A DNA stretch of 64,000 nt, taken from contig JAKSXM010000107.1 in assembly GCA_022575985.1 (NCBI GenBank), positions 4,774,001-4,838,000 on the forward strand. The letters run 5' to 3'. Under the pieces are notes generated by a model. It was given only the letters and a program-made list of their open reading frames with translations, was not told the DNA's origin and ran no database searches. The translations under genes and the position numbers were made by a program. This stretch comes from Anagrus nilaparvatae (lineage: Eukaryota > Arthropoda > Insecta > Hymenoptera > Mymaridae). Position 1 is the first letter of the stretch, and each line of letters begins with the position of its first letter. This document shows, piece after piece, positions 1 to 12,078 of the stretch.

Positions 1-15
1 CGATTTTGCGGAGTT

Positions 16-118
16 CTTATAGGTTTCTTTGGTCGTAGAATTTAAATATTTTAATTGCACCTTTCTTCCCAATTTTAAAATATCTTTATAGGTTTTTTGG
101 GTCGTAGAATTTAAATAT
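16..118. repeat. 34-bp direct repeat pair
   Basis: Two near-identical copies (16-49 and 85-118) share an ...ataggttt...ggtcgtagaatttaaatat core about 69 bp apart. They lie in AT-rich DNA upstream of the first recognisable exon, probably in an intron. No function is visible. Confidence 0.6.
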
Positions 119-307
119 GAAGTCAGAATCGCTATTTTTATTGATTTTTTTAATCCTAAATCATAATTATAGTCTTTATTTGATAACCTATATAAAAATT
201 TTTTTTTTAATTTTAAGGTTAAAATTTAAATAAGTTTAATATGTATTTACAAATTTGTCAGAAGATAGGATCTAAAATATACTTGTTTTTGTTCTTTATT
301 TTTATAG

Positions 308-1333
308 AAAATGAGAAGGAATTACTAGATTTAATGGATCAGCTGGAAAAGGAGGATAAGGCAAAGATTTAGCTGAAAAAAAGAAAGCTGAAGCAAAGAA
401 AATCAAAGATGATAAGAAACTTAAAGAACTGTCCAAAAGAAAGAAGAAAGATAAGGAAAACAAAGAAAACGAAGAAAAGGAAGAGGTAAAAACTGTATAC
501 TAGTATGTAATTACCTAGGTTAAAAATTGAAAAACTTCATCTATAATATATTAATTAGTATAAAATACAAATAACCTATATTTTTGTATTCTTACACATA
601 GATTGTATTTAACTTTTATATTTTACTTCAAATTTTATTTATTTTTTTAAATTTTTACAATTTATATTTCATTTTTTTAATTTATCAAAGAGAAAAAATT
701 AGTCTGAAATATTATATTTTATCTATAGGAGCCAGCTACTAGAAATAACAAAAAATCAAAGAAAAGAGTCTGAGACGCTAATGATGATGATTTGATGTCA
801 GAACTGCATGCTGCAAAAACTACTAAAGTTACAGATAATACCAGCCAACTTTTAAAAAAATTTAATGCTGATTCATCCTTGACAACAGAAGGTTTACCTG
901 TTTTAAGAAAACAAAACGAAAATATTGGAGGAAGCTTCAAAGACTTAGTTTCTGGACCCACCACATCAACAGCAGCTTCTTTAATATCATCAGCTTCAAT
1001 TAATAATTCGAAAGAAAGTTTTAATAACATAGTAAAAAGTCAATTATTATCCATAAAATATGATTGTGCCGCAACGAAATCGCAGTTGAAAACCTGTATT
1101 GAGTCAATTGATACTATTCTTAAAGTAATGAATATTTTGCTTGTTCATCTTATCCTTTGATATTTAAAAACTTTTGATAATTTTATTACAGCAAATTGAT
1201 TTCATGATTGATACGACAAAGGACTCCAGCGAGGGCGATAATGATAGTTCAGAAGAAATGCTACAGTCAAATAAGCTCAAGAAACCTGCCATCTGTTTCG
1301 GATGATGATTGCTCTGACATAATAAGCGATTAA
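308..1333 (+). pseudogene. Broken three-exon gene for a Lys/Glu-rich protein with an acidic tail
   Basis: Three exon-like blocks with proper splice edges are visible. Exon A is 308-485 (ag before, gtaaaa after), exon B is 729-1124 (tatag before, gtaatg after) and exon C is 1192-1333 (ttattacag before, TAA stop at 1331). B is 132 codons and ends in phase 0. Exon A encodes a charged Lys/Glu-rich stretch (likely helical), B a Ser/Thr/Asn-rich then Cys/Ile-rich stretch, and C an Asp/Ser-rich acidic C-terminus. At least three lesions break it: a 1-nt frame change near 350-362 just before TAG 379-ish, an in-frame TGA at 771-773, and a 1-nt frame change near 1290-1296 before the acidic end. Because introns remain, this is a decayed gene rather than a processed retrocopy. 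AATAAA-like sites follow near 1410. Earlier exons probably lie left of the window, since exon A starts in phase. I do not recognise the family. Confidence 0.6.
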
Positions 1334-1510
1334 AATTAAAATTAAAATTTTTTTCTTATTTAAACTATAATTTTTTTAAAGGTTACAATTTATAAATTAT
1401 GTATAATTAAGATAAATAAATAAAAAAATAATGTAACTTTAATTTAAAAAATAAAACAGAGTGGATATTTAGAATAAAATAAACCATATTATGTGAATAT
1501 CTATGAATCC

Positions 1511-1660
1511 AACATGATTGTACACCAATTGTACACAAATTGCATAAAATCGTAAATTTTTGCACAATTATTTTTGTTTGTATACAAATTGTATGAAATT
1601 GCACAATTTGTATACAATCATTTTTGTGCACAATTTTAATGTGCACAAATTGTATAAAAT
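1511..1660. repeat. Dyad-symmetric repeats of tgcacaattt / ttgtatacaa
   Basis: Short words such as ttgtatacaa, tgtacac and tgcacaatt recur in both orientations and make an imperfect palindrome around 1595. This may be the relic of a small foldback element. There is no coding capacity. Confidence 0.5.
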
Positions 1661-1689
1661 TTGTAGTTCCCACTATCACGTGGGACAAT

Positions 1690-3222
1690 ATTTTCAGATA
1701 CATTAGTGCTTTCACGGAGTTAAATGTGGTATTACAAAAAAAAAAAAAAATATTACAGTTTTTTTAATTTTTTGTTTTTTTAATTTTGAGAAAAAAATTT
1801 TGAAAAAATTCGATATCAGATCCAAAAAGTTACTATAAACGAACTTTCTAAAACTAGTACTTTCATAGAAATAAATTAGGTGCTGCGCCAAAAAGAAAAA
1901 AAAATTTGGTGTTTTTTGTATTTTATTGTGACGAAAATTTTGTGAAAAAAATTAAAAAAAAATTAAGTATCAGATTCAAGATATCAAGTAAAAAACATAC
2001 TTTCAAATATAAGTACTTTCGTGAAAATAAATGAGGTATTACATCCAAATTAAAAAAAAAAAAATAGTACCTACAGCTTTTTTTAGTGAAAAAATTTTTG
2101 AAAAAAAATTAGGTCTTGATTTCATAACGGTTGTGAAACATCACCGGTTGCAATATTTTCATATTAGTACTTTCATGGAATTAAATGAGGTATTACAAAA
2201 AAAAAAATATTACAGTTTTTTTAATTTTTTTGTTTATTTAATTTTGAGAAAAAAATTTTGAAAAAATTCGATATCAGATCCAAAAAGTTACTATAAACGA
2301 ACTTTCTAAAACTAGTACTTTCATAGAAATAAATTAGGTACTACGTTCCAAGAGAAAAAATAATTTGGTATTTTTTTTATTTTTTTGTGACGAAAATTTT
2401 GTGAAAAAAATTTAAAAAAAATTAAGTATCAAATTCGAGATATAGAATAAAAACCATACTTTCAAATATAAGTACTTTCATGAAAATAAATGAGGTATTA
2501 CATCCAAATTAAAAAAAAAAAAAGTAGTTTGAGATTTTTTAATAAAAAAATTTTTGAAAAAAAAAATTAGGTCTTAATTCGATAATGGTTGTGAAGTATC
2601 GCCCGTTACAATATTTTTAGATATTAGTACTTTCATGGAAATAAATGAGGTATTACCCAAAAAAAAAAATATATTTCAGGTTTTTTAATTTTTTTGTTTT
2701 TTTAATTTTGAGAAAGAATTTTTGAAAAAATTCGGTATCAGATCCAAAAAATGACTAAAAACAAACTTTCTAAAACTAGTACTTTCATAGAAATAAATTA
2801 GGTACTATGTCCAAAAAGAAAAAAAAAATTGGTGTTTTTTGTATTTTTTCGTGAAAAAAATTTTGGGAAAAAAATTTTCAAAAAATTAAGTATCAGATTC
2901 GATATATAGAGTAAAAACCATATTTTCAAATATAAGTACTTTCATGGAAATCAATGAGGTATTACATCCAAATTAAAAAAAAAAAAAAGTAGTTTGAGAT
3001 TTTTTGATAAAAAAATTTTCGAAAAAAAAATTAGGTCTTAATTCCATAATGGTTGTGAAATTTCACCGGTTATATACACTCACACACACACACACATACA
3101 TACTTTTTTTAAAAACCGGTTTTTTAGCTTCCTGGGGTCTCAAAACGTGCTTATAATATATATGCCAAAAAATCAAAAATCGAAATTTGACCTATCACAA
3201 TGGTTCCTCATTGAGGAACCAA
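1690..3222. repeat. Interspersed repeat family A, about three tandem ~460-bp units
   Basis: The landmark ctaaaactagtactttcata recurs near 1849, 2303 and 2770, and the landmark aaataaatgaggtattac recurs between those copies, giving a period near 455-467 bp. Sequence is strongly A/T-homopolymeric. The right end carries a short (CA)n run near 3071-3096 and then a conserved tail ending in a hairpin at 3202-3220. Related fragments occur at 20230-20470, 43980-44170 and 50040-50570, so it is a dispersed family. Reading frames inside are short and unconvincing. Confidence 0.8.
3202..3220. other. Perfect 9-bp-arm hairpin ending repeat family A
   Basis: GGTTCCTCA at 3202-3210 is the exact reverse complement of TGAGGAACC at 3212-3220, with a single T between. 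The same 19-bp hairpin occurs at 50550-50568 at the end of another copy of the family, so it marks a conserved terminus. No Helitron-type CTRR follows it. Confidence 0.75.
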
Positions 3223-3653
3223 TACGTGTAAAATTAAATTATATTCAATTCTCCAAATTTTAGTTTTTTTTTTGCATTTTACCTCTGCCGTTCGTATAAG
3301 ACCTTGAATAAAAATTTTTTAGTTTATTGTAAAATAGCCCACTTTATAAAGTAACAGAAAAAATTTTGTTTAAAACTAATTTTATTAGATTTTTATACCT
3401 AAAAACAATGCGAAAAAAATAGTAACAATATAAGACAATATAACATTGTAACAATATAACAAAACCCTTGAAAATTTTTTTTTCAATTTGTTTTTTTTTT
3501 CAATTTTGTTTTACTATGAACATTCTATTGTTTGTAAGAAATATGTAAAATAATTTATTTTCAAAAAAATTTTTTTGGTATGTTTTTGTTATATGTTTAC
3601 TCAAAATAATTTTATGTAAACCATTATATTTTTCAAATATTTTTATTTTAGTC

Positions 3654-3684
3654 CTGAAGAGGCCTGGAAACAGGTGAAACGTTG
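3654..3684 (+). ncRNA. Hammerhead-ribozyme-like core (CTGAAGA, stem, GAAAC)
   Basis: CTGAAGA (3654-3660) is followed by a CCTG-GAAA-CAGG stem-loop (3663-3674) and then GAAACGTTG (3676-3684). This matches the order box 1 (CUGANGA), stem II, box 2 (GAAA) of hammerhead ribozymes, which are known from Penelope-like retroelement ends. Stem III and a cleavage triplet are not clear, so it may be only a related retroelement tail motif. Confidence 0.35.
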
Positions 3685-3892
3685 ACAACACAGATATATA
3701 AATAAAGGATATTTTTATTTTTTGTCTGAAATTGACCATTTTTATTTTTTACCTAAATTATAAATAACGTCAGGCGTATGACAATGAACATCGAGAATTT
3801 AATATTTTATTTTTTATTTTCAAGATTTATAAAAATCAAATATTATATTGTGAACTAAATAAAAGTAATTACTTATGTCAATATAGGCTAAT

Positions 3893-4130
3893 TATTGTGT
3901 TACATGTATATAATGTATATAGTGTGATGAATGTGTGTGTGTGCGCGCCGCCCATATTCTTACTGCTCGGGGTTGCCGACGTTAATGCGCCGTCAGCTCC
4001 CTTCAAGTAAAGACGCTGGTCGTTGACCTACATTTTCAATAAAGTATCAGTTTTAAATATATCATAATTTTCCACTTATTTTATCATCCTTCCACCCACT
4101 CCAATATCATTATCAACATCATTATTAACA
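3893..4130. repeat. Possible solo LTR or other short insertion
   Basis: A patch richer in G+C (around 3945-4025) sits in AT-rich DNA, has aataaa near 4040, and is flanked by the direct repeat CTAAT (3888-3892 and 4131-4135). Inner words TGTTA (3898) and TAACA (4126-4130) are inverted at the edges. The start is not a clean TG at the duplication edge, so the call is weak. Confidence 0.25.
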
Positions 4131-4339
4131 CTAATATTTAATTTATTGAAAAAGATTACTGTTCGGCAAATACCTTTTAAATAAATTATTGAAATTGCTA
4201 GCAAAGTATAACACAAAGAGCTCTTTATATTACGGCGTCCGATAGGACGCGCGACTAAGTTAAGTCAACTTAGAAGCACTAATATACAGGAATTTTAAGT
4301 TTCTCTCTCTATATTAGCTTTCTCTCTCTAATTTGACAT

Positions 4340-4434
4340 CGAATATTTATCGAATATGTCGAATTTCGATTTTTTTATCGAATTACGATTTTTTTATCGA
4401 ATTTCGATCTTTTTGATCGAATTTCGATATTTTT
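4340..4434. repeat. Short tandem repeat of an atcgaattTcgattttt unit
   Basis: About five copies of a 16-19-bp unit with the words tcgaat and cgatttttt lie head to tail. It is preceded by a tctctctct-rich stretch (4302-4332). Confidence 0.7.
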
Positions 4435-4779
4435 GGCGTATCTCCTAAAATAAATATTATAATAATATTCATAAAATCTTTATGCCCTTATTTAATTTTT
4501 AATTATAATATACACATTGTGTATGTATCTATTATTATTGTTTAATATTTCCAGTTTATTATATATACTTCTGCACTCGTAACGTACATAAATAAATGTT
4601 ATGGAGTAATATTTTTATTATTAAAAGGTTAATGGAGTATTGTTATGGATATGTTATGGATATGTTATATGGATATAAAAATTATTATATTTACTTCTGC
4701 ACTGGTATCGTTATCGTATAAATCAAAAGAAATTCAACTATAAAGGATTCAAAAATATAAGCTAAATAAGTATCATGAA

Positions 4780-6680
4780 AATCCATTGCTGGAGCAGTGT
4801 TTATTCCATTGATAATGGTTTATTCTTATGATGAATGTTTAAAAAGTTTAAAAACTCATTAATTGCAGAAAACAAGTAATCAATATCTATAAGGTTCACA
4901 AGACTCATATCGTATAATAGCTAATTCCTTTTGAACATTGATCGTAAGAACAAAGACTACTCCAGTAATGGATTTCTTGATAGTTAAGTAATATTTTTAT
5001 TTTTTAAATGATGAAATAGCTATCTCTTTTTTTTTAGGTATATGTCTAGCATGCAAATCAGTCAGCAATAAATAAAAAAAGTAAATAATTAAATGAACAA
5101 TTTTTTTCTTTTAAGTTTTTAGCTTTTAACTAAGGGTTTCAAAAATATAATTCAGTTCGGCTTTACATTTACAGTCTCATGTGTATCAAAAAATCCATGA
5201 CTCGTGTTGTGTTTGTTCTTACAATGAATGTTCTGCAGTTTAAAAACTCATTAATTGCAGCAAAACAAGTAATAAGTATCTTAGACAGACAAGAAACATT
5301 TGGTGTATAATAGCTAAATAACCATCTCTTTTTTTTATATGTGTCCAGCATGCATCTGTCAGTTATAACAGAAAAAAGCACATAAATAAAATAAAAAAAT
5401 AAATGAAAAATTTTTTCTTTTAGGTTAGAGTTTTTAATTCAGGCTTTCAAGCATATAATATAGTTCGGCTTTATATTAACATTTTCATGTATTACTTAAG
5501 TTTCAAGAAATCCATTGCTGGAGCAGTGTTCATTCTTACGATGAATGTTCTGCAGTTTAAGAACTCATTAATTGCAGAAAACAAGTAATCAATATCTAAG
5601 ATTGACAAGAATCATATGGTGTAATAGCTGATTCCTTTTGAAACCAGAACATTGATCGTAAGAACAAAGCGACTACTCCAGTAATGGATTTCTTGATAGT
5701 TGAGTAAAACTTGAATAAAAAATATTATTCGCATTCATTCATTTTTTTTTTTAAATAATAAAAAAGCTATCTCTTTTTTTTTCATATGTCTGGCATACAT
5801 CTTTCTATTAAAGTAGACAACAATACATAAAAAAATAAAATAAATAAATAAACAATTTTTTCTTATAAGTTTTAAAATTTTAACTAAGGGATTCAAAAAT
5901 ATAATTCAGTTCGTCATATTCGCAGTCTCATGTATTACCTAAGTATCAAGAAATCCATGTGTTTGTTCTTACAATCAATGTTCTGGAGTTCAAAAGGAAT
6001 TAGCTATTACACCAAATGTTTCTTGTCTGTCTATAAGATATTACAACATATGATTCTTGTCAGTCTTAGATATTGATTAATTGTTTCCTGCAATTAATGA
6101 GTTTTTAAACTGCAGAACATTCATCGCAAGAAAAAACACTGCTCCAGCAATGGATTTCATGATACTTAAGTAATACATGAGAATGTAAATATAAAGCCAA
6201 ACTTAATTATAAGTTTGAAAGCCACAATTAAAAACTCAAATTTAAAAGAAAAAAATTGTTCATTTATTTATTTATTTTTGTATGTGTCTTTTTCAACTAT
6301 AACTGACAGATGCATCCTAGGCATATAAAAAAAAAGAGATGGTTGTGTCATTATTTAAAGAAAATAAATAAATAAATTAAGAGTTTTTGTCTTTAAGTAG
6401 AGTGTCTCTAAGTTTTTAGTTTATAATTAATAAAGCATTCAAAAATATATTTCAGCTCAGCTTTATATTTGTACTCGTATTTGTAGTTTCATGTATTACT
6501 TAAGTATCAAGCATGACTCGTGTTGTGTTTGTTCTTACGATCAATGTTCTGGAGTTCGAATCAGCTATTACACCATTTTAAACGGCAGAACATTAATAAA
6601 CACAATAAATATACTTAAAGCCGGACTGAATTATATTTTTGAATCCCTTAGTTAAAAGCTAACAACTTAAAAGAAAAAAA
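4780..6680. repeat. Cluster of direct and inverted ~350-420-bp repeats
   Basis: The landmarks gaatgttctgcagttt, actcattaattgcag and tccagtaatggatttctt recur across 4780-5050, 5160-5430, 5510-5790 and 5900-6330, partly inverted (6070-6180 is reversed relative to 5540-5700). Remnants run on to about 6680. No protein-coding frame is conserved between copies, so this is a composite foldback/tandem array. Confidence 0.7.
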
Positions 6681-6829
6681 AATTGTTAGTAAGGGGTATA
6701 GAGTAAAATACATGTTGACTATATGAAAGAACCTCATCATAAATCTCACTATGGAGTAAAATGGATCTCGGCTGTCCTATATTGTATGAAAAAACGAAAA
6801 ATTTCACTCTATAGTATTTTCATTTTTGT

Positions 6830-7660
6830 CGGTTTTTTTCACTGAAAAAGGTTTAAAACAGTTAAAAACCTAAATATTTCATTTGGTATATAGTTCATTG
6901 AGTCAGTGGAATCAAAATAATCTGATATTAATGGATTTAAGTAGGTTTTTGATTGAATTTTTAGAAATTTTGGCTTTATTCCAAAAAGCCATTTGAATCA
7001 GTTAAAATTCTTTATAAACCAAGTTTTCTAACAAAAATAATTTTGATGGACATTTTCTTAACAATTTTTATTTTTCCAAAAATCGCAAGGGTATATATGG
7101 AAAATTGTCAGATTTTTTTTCTTCAAATTTTTCGTTGTTTGATACCGAAAAAGATTTGAAACAGTTAAAAACTTAAATCAATATGGTTTATCAGGTCAGA
7201 AGCTCAAAAAACCTAGCATAAATGGATTTAAGTAAGTTTGAAAATTTTTGGAGTTTCAGAAATTTTGGCTTTATTTGCACAAAACAATTTGAATTGGTTA
7301 AAATTCATTATAAACCAAGTTTTCTAATAAAAAAAGTATGCTATTGAAATGGGTGAACTGGATTTTTTTGACAATTTTTATTTTGCAAATCAAAAGGGGT
7401 ATATGGAAAAATTTCCGATTTTTTTTTTCTTCAAATTTTCCGTTGTTTGATGCCGAAAAACGTTTGAAACAATTAAAAACTTAAATCAATATGCTTCACT
7501 GTGTCAGAGAGCCCAAAAAACCTGACATAAATGGATTTAATTGAGCTTGAAAATTTTTGGATTTTTAGAAATTTTGGCTTTATTTGCATAAAACAATTTG
7601 TATTGGTTAAAATTCATTATAAGTAAACATGATTTTCTTAAGCAACAGAAACAGAAGTAA
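6830..7660. repeat. Three tandem ~305-bp units
   Basis: The words aaatttttggattt, aattttggctttattt and taaaattcattataa recur near 6960, 7260 and 7560, and a block with ccgaaaaa...gaaacagttaaaaac recurs near 6845, 7146 and 7453. The period is about 300-305 bp. Divergence is moderate, so the array is not recent. Confidence 0.75.
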
Positions 7661-7894
7661 ATGCGATACAAAAATAAATTCTGATTTATACCGTTTTTTG
7701 TTTGCAAATCGGCACAGTACAATAAGTTAATATATCTGAAAATTTTTTTTTGAACAATAATTTTATGATTTGAAGAATCATTTTCGATATAGTATTTTTC
7801 TCTACAGTTAATTTGGGAAATAAGAAATACCCAAATTTATATATATCATTTTACCTTCGATACAAATCAATTAATTAGTATATGCAAAATTAAT

Positions 7895-8385
7895 TTTTAT
7901 GGTCTAAGCTAAGTAAAAATTAAATTCAAGTAAAATTATATTGTGAGATGAAATTTTATGGCCTAAGCTAAGTAAAAATTATATTTAAGTAAAAGTATAT
8001 TTCAAAATATTGATATTGATTAAATTAATAATTTTTTTAAAACTTTAATAAATTAAAGTATAATTAAAACTAAGTTAAGTCTTGTTGTTTCCTATTACGC
8101 GGTATAATATAACTTTATTTTGGGCCATAAATGTTGTGAGATGAAATATATGGCCTAAGCTAAGTAAATTTTTATTTCAGCAAAAGTATGAATTCCTAAT
8201 AAATATATTATAACTTTTGGGTCATAAATGTTGTGAGATGAAATTTTATGGCCTAAGCTAAGTAAAATTTTAATTTAAGCAAAGTATAAATTCCTAATAA
8301 TAAATATATTATAACTTTTGGGCCATAAATGTTGTGAGATGAAATTAAATGGCCTAAGCTAAGCGAATTTTTATTTCAGCAAAAG
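7895..8385. repeat. Tandem array with tatggcctaagctaagtaaa core
   Basis: Five copies of the core ttgtgagatgaaat...tggcctaagctaag occur near 7900, 7945, 8130, 8230 and 8333, spaced about 60-100 bp apart. Between them lie AT-rich linkers with gggccataaatg. No coding potential. Confidence 0.75.
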
Positions 8386-8389
8386 TTTA

Positions 8390-10017
8390 CAGTAAACAGA
8401 TAATTTTTCTTATTCAGCTTTTTCACATTGAGCTCACAGGCTGTACTATAAATATAATTAGCTTATATTATAACAATTTATTATCTTCAGAAACTGCTTA
8501 ACTTGCCAGGCCCCTAAATAAACATTTTATCGGTGGAAAATTAAAATAAAATAAAAGAAATCGTTTTTATAGATTTATGCTTGATTTAGATGTGTTGAAT
8601 AGAACTTGGTTTTACCTTTGTTACCACATTAATTTTCATTTTATTGCAAATTAAAAATAGGCAGTTTAACATTGCTCTTATGGAAATTCATAATTGGAAC
8701 TTACAAAAAGTATGATAATGATGACACAGGGAGATGAAACTAATTAAATATCATAAATAAATTGTCAAAGATTATATTTCCAATTTATTTTATCTAGGTT
8801 ACCACATTCAATCATGAATTATTCGGTAAAAATCAAGTTTTAGCAAGTAACATAACCTAAAATAATAATGTTTTTTCATAATTTATAAAATTAAAATAAC
8901 TTTCTTTTGCAATAATATTACATATATACACATTTTTTAATATTTTTACGACTAATTTTATTTTAAACTGCAAATTATAAAAAAAAATAGCGTCGGTAAT
9001 GTGGATATTGACTCAAATTTTCTATTTACCCTCATAACTCCTTAAGTTGCAGTGGATATATGAGGCCAAAAATACCAATTTTATAAAATCATTTGAAATT
9101 TAAGGAATCTAGCCGAAAATGCATTTATTTAATATTTTAAAATTAAAAGAAATAATTTTTAATAGTTGGCTGATTCCATATGAAATGAACGTTGACTTGC
9201 AGGTAGGGTATTCAAGAGAAATTTTCTATTTTCTAAAATAAGCACTCCTGAGAATTTATAATAAAAAAATTAATTTTTTCGGTCTAAAAAATCAAAAAGA
9301 CATAAAATCAAGGACAAGACTTAGGAGGCTGAAAATTGATCAGATAACTTATTTTTTATAATACTTTGAGGGAAAGATATTTTGGAACCGATTTGAATAC
9401 CCGAGAAACAGTATCACATATACTTGAGGAGTCAACCAAAATGCTATTTGAAAAAAATTAAATAATAAATGCTTTAAATAAATAGTAATTTTTACATTTT
9501 TAGAAATTTATTAATGGAAGGATTTTAACAATCCTAAGAAAAGTATATAGGATATTTGTAAGGTTTTTAAAACAATAAAATTTGACAATTAATTTAATTT
9601 TTTATTATTTATTTACAATTAATATTAAAATTAACAAAATAATCAAAATGAATACAATAATCCAATACAATTCAAATATCAACTCTAATAAGATAAATAT
9701 ATGATAAAATATATAAATTTAAGTAAAATCAGTTAAAAAAAACATTAATAATATAAAAAATTAATTAAATTTATTAAATTAATAACATAAAAACGCCTTT
9801 TAAATCATCTAATTTTTAAAATACAAAACAGAAAATAAATGCATAAAACAAAAGCAAAGAGAAAGGAGTAAGGGAGAGTTCGTAAAATTTTATATGGTAA
9901 ATCACACGACTAAATCAATTAATTGAAAAACGGGTAATTTATATACTCTACAATAGCCATAAGTAAGTCAAATTAATAAGTTTGTGATATATTCTAGTCA
10001 AATCACGGTTTTCGTTT
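8390..10017. other. AT-rich stretch without recognisable genes
   Basis: I see no supported coding region, RNA gene or bounded element here. The stretch 9590-9830 is nearly pure A/T. Confidence 0.6.
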
Positions 10018-10537
10018 TATTGCTTGTGGTCGCTACCAGATTTGGTCTACTATAAGTTTTTTGGGTCGCTGAACACGAAAATCGGGGTCTTTTCTATGAG
10101 AAATTGGGGCTTGACCCTTAAATTAGCCAAAATTACCCCTATAATGGGTGTTTTTGCAACTTTTGCTCTAGCCTTCAAAGATTTGGTCTAATAAGGGTTT
10201 TTTGGGTCGCTGATCACAAAAATTGATGTCTCTTCAATTAAAACGTAACTCTTCACCCTTAAATTAGCCAAAGCTACCCCTAAAACTGACCCAAAAAACT
10301 CTTTTAGACCAAATCTTGGAGGACTAGAGCGAAAGTAGAGAAAACACCCCTTATAGGGGTAGTTTTGGCTAATTTAAGGGTCAAGAGTTACGTTTTAATT
10401 GAAAATACATCGATTTTTGTGATCAGCGACCCAAAAAAACCCCGCAAGCCCCAATTTCTTATGGAAAAGACCTCGATTTTCGTGTTCAGCGACCCAAAAA
10501 ACTTATAGTAGACCAAATCTAGTGGCGGCCACAACAA
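10018..10537. mobile_element. ~520-bp foldback (snap-back) element
   Basis: The left end (10026 onward, gtggtcgctaccagattt) is the inverse of the right end (aaatctagtggcggccac, to 10532). Inverted similarity continues inward through tttttgggtcgctgaacac versus gtgttcagcgacccaaaaa up to a centre near 10280. There is no open reading frame, so it is non-autonomous. The motif ttttttgggtcgctga also occurs internally, implying an older internal duplication. Confidence 0.8.
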
Positions 10538-10809
10538 TACCACCCCCCCCCCCTCTATTTGACTGGAGTAATATATTTATGTAACTTTAGATCCACATCT
10601 GAGCAAGGTTGAGATAATAATTCCTTATATAAACAAATTTAAATTAAGGAAATTTTACTAATTGAAGGATGCTTTTTTAAATTTTAATATACGATTACCT
10701 ACGATGTTTATTTTGTTACTCAAATATCATGAATTGTTTTTGAAGTTGCTATTTTAAAACAAGGTATTTGCTTTATTAAAACATTAACTTAAAAAAGAAT
10801 TAATAATTC

Positions 10810-10840
10810 CTGATGAAGTTGGTTGATAGACGAAACGTCG
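10810..10840 (+). ncRNA. Hammerhead-like core (CTGATGA ... GAAACGTCG)
   Basis: CTGATGA (10810-10816) is followed 15 nt later by GAAACGTCG (10832-10840), the same two boxes as at 3654. The intervening stem is only about 3 bp (gtt/gac). It is probably a decayed end of a Penelope-like or similar retroelement. Confidence 0.3.
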
Positions 10841-11564
10841 CAAATGTATCTAAATTGAAATAAAATTTCTTTAATTTAAATTTTTTTCCGTAGGAATCTA
10901 AAGTTAATTAAATTTACAGTATGAAATAACTAAAAACTAGCAACTCAATAAATTTTGTGGTCTAGTTTATTTTTAACGGACAAAGTAAATCTTAAAATTT
11001 TCTATTTATATCTCTTCCAAAGGCTATTGCCTTTATACTATTATACATACCTAATACCTTTCCAAAATACTATTTTTATGTAAAATTCAGATTTTTATAT
11101 ATTATAAATAGATTTTCTAATTAAAAACTTGTTAATCATGTTCAAAGAACAGATTTTTGACTAAAAATTATCATTTTAGATCTGGTAACTCACCATTTTT
11201 TTAAATGCTAATACGCAAAACTGTTAAAAGCTTAGAAAATTTTTTTGGATATGATCTTTAACAGTAGAAAATTAAATTCAAACATAAAACCATTTGCTAA
11301 ACTCCATTAATTTAATATTCAAATTCACTTTGAATAAATTCAACAAAATTAGTACCATGAGTTTAATAAAATCTAGCAAATTTTAATATAAAATTCAAAT
11401 CCAAACATATAACAAATTAAGAATGATAGTACAAAAAAAGCGTGAAAAAAAGCAAGTTGTATCCGACAAATCGAATCTCTTGGTAAATAATCCCGAAAAG
11501 AGAATAAGTTGTAAAACATTTTAGTTACTATTAGCAAAATCACTCAAACTATGCCGTGAGAATG

Positions 11565-12078
11565 TGTTTAGTATCTATTTATTTAATTCTCGCGGTTTCT
11601 CGAGTCGTGAGATCGACGGCATCAAGCGAGGCATAATTTATTGATTATTTTGATTTATTGAGTTTATCCACACGCGCCGAAAACCGGCATCTTTTACCGC
11701 CCCTTCGCTTGCCGCGGCCAGTCTTGCGACACGAGAAACACGACGAGCATCGTTTCTTTAACGTCTTGTACAATTTTATAAAAGCACATTGTCAATTATT
11801 CAATTTCTAGTTTTATTTTAATGTCTTACTTTTTTACGTTAATCTTCATATAATTAAGTGCAAATATTGAAACTTATAGTGAATTTATGTTTATATTGTG
11901 TCAAAGCGTGTTCGTTACTTTTTTATATACATATTGTGAGAGAGGTGACGTGATTTGACAGTTATTTTCAGTCAATAAACATTATTATTTTTATTAGTTA
12001 ATTAAAAGTGTCTTTATTTATTTATTTTGCCTAATTTCCTGAACACGACTTTTATATCCAAATCAGCAATATTTTTCA
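11565..12078 (+). repeat. BEL/Pao 5' LTR
   Basis: It begins TGTTTAGTATC and ends ATATTTTTCA (TG...CA ends). The central part (11670-11750) is GC-rich compared with its surroundings. AATAAA lies near 11976 inside the LTR, a plausible polyadenylation signal. The first bases after the LTR (12079, tggtccttcgttagcc) are the expected primer-binding position; the priming tRNA is not identified. Confidence 0.95.

Noticed and set aside
3202..3220. Helitron 3' end
   Set aside because: The hairpin is right for it, but no CTRR terminus follows and no TC start was found.
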